The notes under the pieces were generated by a model. The model was not told the origin of the DNA and made no database searches. It saw only the letters and a program-made list of their open reading frames with translations. DNA of 64,000 nucleotides from Micromonospora sp. NBC_00421. Its GTDB lineage: Bacteria > Actinomycetota > Actinomycetes > Mycobacteriales > Micromonosporaceae. This document shows, piece by piece, positions 59,005-64,000 of this stretch. A program made the position numbers and the translations under genes. Position 1 is the first letter of the stretch. Each line of letters starts with the position of its first letter. The stretch lies in the NCBI RefSeq assembly GCF_036017915.1, contig NZ_CP107929.1:3910001-3974000 (forward strand), written 5' to 3'.

Positions 59005-60405
59005 TCAGCGGGTCGGGGGCAGGAACAGGCCGACCAGTTCGACGTGCTGGGTCATCGGGAACAGGTCGTAGCCGCGCAGTGCGGCGAGCCGCCAGCCGGC
59101 CCGGGTGAAGGTGCGCACGTCCCGGGCGAAGGCGGCCGGATCGCAGGCCACGTAGGCGATCGCCCGGGGAGTGGCGGCGATCATGTCCCGGACCACCGCC
59201 GCACCCGCCCCGGTACGCGGCGGATCGAGCACCACCAGGTCGACCGGGCCGGTGACCCGGCGGCGGGCCAGCGCGGTCTCCACCCGGGCGGCGACCACCT
59301 CGACCCGGCGCAGGTCGGCCAGGTTCCGCCGGGCGGCGGCGACCCCCTCGGCGGCGGACTCGACAATGGTGACCCGGGCGTCCGGACCGACCCGGCCGGC
59401 GAGCGCGGCGGCGAACAGGCCGGCCCCGCCGTACAGGTCCCAGGCGGACTCGCCGGGCTGCGGGGCGAGCAGGTCGAGGACCGCGCCGACCAGGGTGTCG
59501 GCGGCGGCCGGGTGCACCTGCCAGAAGCCGCTGGCCGGCAGCGACCAGTCCCGGCCGGCAGCGACCTCCCGTACCGTCGCCGCCCCATCCGGCCGGTCTT
59601 CCTGACCTGCCGCCACCCCACCCGGGGCGTCGACAGCCGTTGCCGGCCCGGCCGGGACGTCGACCCGGGTGGGCACCCCGTCAGCGACGGCGGTGACGGC
59701 GACGTCCCCGCCGGTCGAGGCGACGACCTCCACCGCCTCGGCCGTCGGCCAGGGTCGCCCGAGCACCGGCAGCTCCTGGATCGCCGGGTGGGCGATCAGG
59801 CAGCGGTCGATCGGCACCACCTCGTGCGAGCGGTGCTTGAGCAGCCCGGCCCGGCCGGCGGCGTCGACCGCGTAGCGGACCCGGGACCGCCAGCCCAGCG
59901 GGCCACCGGGCAGCGGCTCGACGGTGACCCGCAATCCGTCGATCTCGGCGTCGGTGAGCCCGCCCAGCCGGGTGAGCTGCTCGCGGACCACTGCCGTCTT
60001 CCAGCCGAGCTGGGCGGCCGGGGCGACGTGCTGGAGGTCGCAACCACCGCAACCGCCCGGCCGGGCGTACGGGCAGGGTGGGGTGACCCGGTCCGGTGCC
60101 GCCTCGACGATCTCGACGGCGTCGGCACGGGCGAAGCCCCGGTGCAGCTCGGTCACCTCGGCGACCACCCGCTCGCCGGGCAGCGCGTGCCGGACGAAGA
60201 CCACCTGACCGTCGACCCGGGCCACGCAGTGCCCACCGGGGGCGACGGCGTCCACGGTCAACTCGACCCGCTCGGCCTCCTCCAACCCGGGCCGCCGCTC
60301 CTCCCCGACACCGCCGGGCCGGGCTTCGGAGCCGGCATCACCGGGTCGGGTCGGACGGGCGCGGTCGGTGGTCAGCGGGCGGGCGGGGCCGGGGTGGGCG
60401 GTCAC
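59005..60405 (-). CDS. TrmA/RlmD-family 23S/tRNA (uracil-5-) methyltransferase
   Basis: 466 aa from GTG 60405, overlapping the permease stop by 4 nt. After a variable N-terminus comes a TRAM domain (GHCVARVDGQVVFVRHALPG), an iron-sulfur Cys cluster CPYARPGGCGGCDLQH, the SAM-binding WDLYGGAGLFAAAL, VVLDPPRTGAG and the catalytic Cys in IAYVACDPAAFARD. The family methylates U at C5 of tRNA or 23S rRNA. A matching gene stands beside the same permease in mycobacteria (Rv2689c). Which uridine is modified cannot be told. Confidence 0.9.
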   Translation of the reverse strand: MTAHPGPARPLTTDRARPTRPGDAGSEARPGGVGEERRPGLEEAERVELTVDAVAPGGHCVARVDGQVVFVRHALPGERVVAEVTELHRGFARADAVEIVEAAPDRVTPPCPYARPGGCGGCDLQHVAPAAQLGWKTAVVREQLTRLGGLTDAEIDGLRVTVEPLPGGPLGWRSRVRYAVDAAGRAGLLKHRSHEVVPIDRCLIAHPAIQELPVLGRPWPTAEAVEVVASTGGDVAVTAVADGVPTRVDVPAGPATAVDAPGGVAAGQEDRPDGAATVREVAAGRDWSLPASGFWQVHPAAADTLVGAVLDLLAPQPGESAWDLYGGAGLFAAALAGRVGPDARVTIVESAAEGVAAARRNLADLRRVEVVAARVETALARRRVTGPVDLVVLDPPRTGAGAAVVRDMIAATPRAIAYVACDPAAFARDVRTFTRAGWRLAALRGYDLFPMTQHVELVGLFLPPTR

Positions 60406-62456
60406 GGGCGGTCTCCGGTCGACGGGCCGGGCTCGCCGGGCGGCGCGGGCGGGGGCAGGGTACTGCGGGGCGCGACCCGGGGGCCCCGGGCGGGGGTACG
60501 ACTCAGCGTCTCGTCCAGCCGGTCGAGGTTCTTGGTCGCGGTGGAGGCCAACTGCCAGGGCACGCTGGTCACCATCACGCCCGGCTCGAAGAGCAGCCGG
60601 CCCTTGAGCCGCAACGCGCTCTGGTTGTGCAGCAGGTTCTCCCACCAGTGGCCGACGACGTACTCGGGGATGAAGACGGTGACCACGTCGCGGGGCGACT
60701 CCCGGCGGGTGTTGGCCACGAAGCTCAGGATCGGCCGGGTGATCTCCCGGTAGGGCGAGTCGACGACGGTCAGCGGCACCGGCAGTTCGCGCCGCTCCCA
60801 CTCCTGCTGGAGCTGCCGGGTGTCCTTGTCGTCCACGTTGACGGTGACCGCGGTCAGCGTGTCCGGCCGGGTGGCGCGGGCATAGGCGATGGCCCGCAGG
60901 GTCGGTTGGTGCAGCTTGCTGACCAGCACGATGGCGTGGTTGCGGGCGGGCAGCACCCCGCGTACCTCGGTGGGTTCCAGCTCGGCGGCGATCCGGTCGT
61001 AGTGCCGCCGGATGGCCAGCATCAGCAGGTAGATGACCGCCATCGCGGCGATGGCGATCCACGCGCCGAGCAGGAACTTGGTGATCAGCACGATGACCAG
61101 CACGGTGCCCGTCATCGCCATGCCGAACGCGTTGATCGCCCGGGAGCGGAAGATCCGGCGACGTGCCTCCGGATCCCGCTCGGTGCGCAGGTGCCGGTTC
61201 CAGTGCCGGATCATGCCGGCCTGGGAGAGCGTGAACGAGACGAAGACGCCGACGATGTAGAGCTGGATCAGCCGGGTAACCTCGGCCTGGAAGCCGACGA
61301 TCAGCACGATGGCGAAGACGGCGAGGAAGACGATGCCGTTGGAGAAGGCCAGCCGGTCGCCCCGGGTGTGCAGCTGCCGGGGCAGGTAGCGGTCCTGGGC
61401 GAGGATCGAGCCGAGCACCGGGAACCCGTTGAACGCGGTGTTGGCGGCCAGGAAGAGGATCAGGGCGGTCATCCCGGCGACCACGTAGAGCAGCACCGAC
61501 CCGCCGCCGAAGACGGTCTCGCCGAGCTGGGTGGTGACGGTCTTCTGCACGTACCCGTCGGGGCCGGAGAGGATCTGCGTGTTCGGGTCCTCGACGAACT
61601 GGAGGCCGGTCAGCCGGGCCAGCCAGATGATGCCGACCAGCATGGCGACCGAGATGGTGCCGAGCAGCAGCAGCGTGGTGGCGGCGTTGCGGCTCTTCGG
61701 GGCCTTGAACGCCGGCACCCCGTTGGAGATCGCCTCGACCCCGGTCAGCGCCGCGCAGCCGGAGGAGAAGGTGCGCAGCAGCAGGAAGACGAGCGCGAAG
61801 CCGGTGACGCTGTGCTCCGCCTGGATCTCCAGCCCGGCGCTGGGGGCCCGCAGGTCGTCGCCGAGGACGAAGTAGCGGACCAGCCCGGTGACGATCATCC
61901 CGCCGATGACGATCACGAAGCCGTAGGTCGGGATGGCGAACGCGGTGCCGGATTCGCGCAGCCCGCGCAGGTTCATCGCGGTCAGCAGCACCACCGCGGT
62001 CACCGCGATCAGCACCTTGTGGGTGGCCACGAAGGGCACCACCGAACCGAGGTTGGCCACGCCGGAGGAGACCGACACGGCGACGGTCAGCACGTAGTCG
62101 ACGAGCAGCGCGCTGGCCACCGCCAGCCCGGCCCGGGGGCCGAGGTTGACCGTGGCCACCTCGTAGTCCCCGCCGCCCGAGGGGTAGGCGTGCACGTTCT
62201 GCCGGTAGCTGGCCACCACGGTCAGCATGACCACGACCACCGCGAGGGCGATCCAGGGGGAGAACAGGAAGGCCGACGCCCCGGCGATGGAGAGGGTCAG
62301 CAGGATCTCGTCCGGGGCGTACGCGACGCTGGACAGCGCGTCGGAGGCGAAGACCGGCAGCGCGATGCGCTTGGGCAGCAGGGTGTGCTGGAGCCGGTCC
62401 GACCGGAACGGTCGACCGACGAGGAGTCGCTTCAGCAGCGAGGTGGGACTGGCCAC
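60402..62456 (-). CDS. APC-superfamily permease with cytoplasmic C-terminal domain
   Basis: 684 aa. GTG 62456 is chosen because it gives VASPTSLLKRLLVGRPFRSD, the start of the family, with TACCCT eight bases upstream. Twelve or so helices starting with LPVFASDALSSVAYAPDEIL, then SGGGDYEVATVNLG, NLRGLRESG, FSSGCAALTGVEAISNGVPA and KAPKSRNAATT; the last 170 residues form a cytoplasmic domain with NHAIVLVSKL. This is the Rv2690c-like group of amino-acid/potassium permeases. The divergent TrkA-type genes could regulate it. Confidence 0.85.
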   Translation of the reverse strand: MASPTSLLKRLLVGRPFRSDRLQHTLLPKRIALPVFASDALSSVAYAPDEILLTLSIAGASAFLFSPWIALAVVVVMLTVVASYRQNVHAYPSGGGDYEVATVNLGPRAGLAVASALLVDYVLTVAVSVSSGVANLGSVVPFVATHKVLIAVTAVVLLTAMNLRGLRESGTAFAIPTYGFVIVIGGMIVTGLVRYFVLGDDLRAPSAGLEIQAEHSVTGFALVFLLLRTFSSGCAALTGVEAISNGVPAFKAPKSRNAATTLLLLGTISVAMLVGIIWLARLTGLQFVEDPNTQILSGPDGYVQKTVTTQLGETVFGGGSVLLYVVAGMTALILFLAANTAFNGFPVLGSILAQDRYLPRQLHTRGDRLAFSNGIVFLAVFAIVLIVGFQAEVTRLIQLYIVGVFVSFTLSQAGMIRHWNRHLRTERDPEARRRIFRSRAINAFGMAMTGTVLVIVLITKFLLGAWIAIAAMAVIYLLMLAIRRHYDRIAAELEPTEVRGVLPARNHAIVLVSKLHQPTLRAIAYARATRPDTLTAVTVNVDDKDTRQLQQEWERRELPVPLTVVDSPYREITRPILSFVANTRRESPRDVVTVFIPEYVVGHWWENLLHNQSALRLKGRLLFEPGVMVTSVPWQLASTATKNLDRLDETLSRTPARGPRVAPRSTLPPPAPPGEPGPSTGDRP

Positions 62457-62464
62457 AAGCGCTA

Positions 62465-62470
62465 AGGGTA
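62465..62470 (-). promoter_or_regulatory. Leaderless-type -10 element of the permease gene
   Basis: Reading minus: TACCCT, eight bases, then GTG 62456. Confidence 0.5.
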
Positions 62471-62617
62471 CGACCACCGGATGGTGGTCGCCGGGGGGTG
62501 CCTGATCCCGTTCCCGCGCCCCGACGCGGTACGGTTCGGTCCCCCATCGGCGGGGTGGACGTGGCAGGCTCGCAGACGACAGCCGCCGGGACACAGGCGC
62601 ACCTTGGGAGGGACACC

Positions 62618-63283
62618 GTGCACGTCGTGATCATGGGCTGTGGGCGGGTCGGCTCGACGCTGGCCCAGAGCCTGGAGTCCCGGGGGCACTCGGTGGCGGT
62701 GATCGACCACGACGCCGACGCGTTCCGCCGCCTCGGCCCCGACTTCGCCGGGATCACCGTCACCGGCGCCGGCTTCGACGGCGAGGTGCTGCGCCAGGCC
62801 GGCATCGAGCGGGCGGACGCCTTCGCCGCCGTCTCCAGCGGCGACAACTCCAACATCATCTCGGCCCGGTTGGCCCGCGAGACGTTCGGCGTCTCCCGGG
62901 TCGCGGCCCGGATCTACGACCAGCGCCGGGCCCAGGTCTACGAGCGGCTCGGCATCCCCACCGTCGCCACCGTCCGCTGGACGGCCGACCGGATGCTGCG
63001 CCACCTGGTCCCCGAGGGCAACGTGGAGATCTTCCGGGACCCGACCAGCACCGTGTCGATCATCGAGGTGCCGGTGCACAAGGACTGGATCGGTCGGCCG
63101 CTGCGTCAACTGGAGGAGACGGCCGGGACCCGGGTGGCGTACCTGACCCGGTTCGGCATCGGCATGCTGCCCACCGCGTCCAGCGTCGTACAGGAGGGTG
63201 ACCAGCTCTACGTGCTGGTCACCGACGACATCGCCGCCTCGGTCACCGCGGTGGCCGCGACGCCGCCCGAAGGAGGGCACTGA
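62618..63283 (+). CDS. TrkA-family potassium uptake protein (RCK N and C domains)
   Basis: 221 aa from GTG 62618 with GGGAGGG upstream. Rossmann RCK_N domain MHVVIMGCGRVGSTLAQSLE with GAGFDGEVLRQAGIERADAF and SGDNSNIISARLAR, then a RCK_C/TrkA_C domain (FRDPTSTVSIIEVPVHKDWI). Corresponds by position and sequence to CeoB (Rv2691). It binds NAD(H) or ATP and gates a K+ transporter. It lies 3 nt before its partner, another TrkA-type gene. Confidence 0.92.
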   Translation: MHVVIMGCGRVGSTLAQSLESRGHSVAVIDHDADAFRRLGPDFAGITVTGAGFDGEVLRQAGIERADAFAAVSSGDNSNIISARLARETFGVSRVAARIYDQRRAQVYERLGIPTVATVRWTADRMLRHLVPEGNVEIFRDPTSTVSIIEVPVHKDWIGRPLRQLEETAGTRVAYLTRFGIGMLPTASSVVQEGDQLYVLVTDDIAASVTAVAATPPEGGH

Positions 63284-63286
63284 GCC

Positions 63287-63976
63287 ATGCGGATCGCCAT
63301 CGCGGGCGCCGGCAACGTGGGCCGGTCGATCGCCCAGGAGCTGATCGACAACGGCCACCAGGTGATGCTGATCGAACGGCAGCCCCGGATGCTGCGCCCG
63401 GACCGGGTGCCCACCGCCGACTGGGTGCTGGCCGACGCCTGCGAGCTGGCCAGTCTGGAGGAGGCGAACGTCGCGGGCTGCGACGTGGTGGTCGCCGCCA
63501 CCGGTGACGACAAGGTCAACCTGGTGGTGTCCCTGCTGGCCAAGACCGAGTTCGCGGTGCCCCGGGTGGTGGCCCGGGTCAACCGGGCCGAGAACGAGTG
63601 GCTCTTCACCGAGCAGTGGGGCGTCGACGTGGCGGTCAGCAAGCCCCGGGTGATGGCCGCCCTGGTCGAGGAGGCGGTCACCGTCGGCGACCTGGTCCGG
63701 TTGATGACGTTCCGGCAGGGCGAGGCCAACCTGGTCGAGATCACCCTGCCGCCGACCGCGCCCTACGTCGGCCAGCCGATCCACGCCGTGCCGATCCCAC
63801 GGGACGCCGCGCTGGTGGCGATCCTGCGCGGCAAGCGGGTGCTGGTGCCCAGCCCCGACGACCCGATCGAGGCCGGCGACGAGCTGATCTTCGTCTGCAC
63901 CGCCGAGGTGGAGGACGAGGTGCGCGGGGTGATCCTCGGCCCGGACAGCGTGGAGCGGACCCGGGGCACCAGATGA
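63287..63976 (+). CDS. Second TrkA-family protein
   Basis: 229 aa from ATG 63287, preceded by AGGAGGG. RIAIAGAGNVGRSIAQELID at the nucleotide site, DWVLADACELASLEEANVAG, GDDKVNLVVSLLAK, and a TrkA_C domain (EITLPPTAPYVGQPIHAVPI). Matches CeoC (Rv2692) in order. The tandem arrangement beside a permease suggests a hetero-oligomeric regulatory ring for K+ or amino-acid transport. The window ends 24 nt later, where a GTG at 63990 may begin another gene. Confidence 0.92.
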   Translation: MRIAIAGAGNVGRSIAQELIDNGHQVMLIERQPRMLRPDRVPTADWVLADACELASLEEANVAGCDVVVAATGDDKVNLVVSLLAKTEFAVPRVVARVNRAENEWLFTEQWGVDVAVSKPRVMAALVEEAVTVGDLVRLMTFRQGEANLVEITLPPTAPYVGQPIHAVPIPRDAALVAILRGKRVLVPSPDDPIEAGDELIFVCTAEVEDEVRGVILGPDSVERTRGTR

Positions 63977-64000
63977 GCCGGCTCAGCAGGTGAGTCGGTC

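Noticed and set aside
1..64000. tRNA, rRNA, integrase or transposase genes
   Set aside because: No cloverleaf-like T-arm (GGTTCRANYCC) with acceptor pairing, no rRNA signature and no recombinase catalytic motifs were seen on either strand.

Overview
The window is very GC-rich DNA with dense, mostly ATG/GTG-started genes, GTG/TGA overlaps, leaderless-type promoters (a TANNNT hexamer 6-9 nt before the start codon) and many actinobacterial families (HemQ, DUF3000, DUF1990, LigD-type polymerase, FtsX/AbrB-type ABC genes, CBM2-linked AA10 oxygenase). It reads as the chromosome of an actinomycete, most likely Micromonosporaceae. No rRNA, tRNA, CRISPR array, transposase or integrase was recognised.

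Layout. 1-4 kb: C-terminal part of an SbcC-type ATPase, a NurA-like nuclease candidate and a spermidine-synthase-like methyltransferase, with a duplicated 44-bp repeat. 4-6.4 kb: ECF sigma factor, zinc anti-sigma factor and a secreted-repeat lipoprotein. 6.8-13.2 kb: AlkA-type glycosylase, DUF1990 and SRPBCC proteins, ATP-dependent DNA ligase, secreted tripeptidyl-aminopeptidase-like hydrolase, potassium channel, acetyltransferase. 13.2-20.9 kb: a four-gene FtsX/MacB-type ABC operon. 21-22.5 kb: a small accessory patch with a membrane-anchored L7/L12-like protein, an orphan AlpA-like DNA-binding protein and a 51-aa membrane protein. 22.5-26.4 kb: LigD-type polymerase, MsrB, a zinc-ribbon protein, acetyltransferase, secreted lytic polysaccharide monooxygenase.

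26.5-32 kb is a heme block (hemE-hemY-hemQ) with divergent DUF3000 and RNase D genes. 32-36.4 kb: membrane-fused serine hydrolase and a NarL-type two-component pair. 36.6-39.8 kb: fadA-fadB. 40-42.2 kb: two paralogous proline-rich membrane proteins. 42.2-45 kb: accessory segment (XRE regulator, Cys-containing small protein, DinB-like protein, possible gene remnants). 44.9-47.2 kb: VOC protein and OmpR-type two-component pair. 47.3-55.3 kb: envelope-related genes, namely two tandem beta-propeller membrane proteins, two convergent multi-pass membrane paralogs and a lipoprotein. 55.6-64 kb: dxs, anmK, RNA methyltransferase, APC permease and two TrkA-type proteins.

The order hemQ-hemY-hemE-DUF3000-rnd ... 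dxs ... methyltransferase-permease-trkA-trkA matches, from memory, the Mycobacterium tuberculosis Rv2676c-Rv2692 block, so 26.5-32 and 55.6-64 kb look like conserved backbone and 32-55.6 kb like lineage-specific insertion. Functional themes are DNA repair (SbcC, NurA-like, glycosylase, ligase, LigD polymerase), heme and isoprenoid synthesis, cell-envelope sensing and potassium handling.
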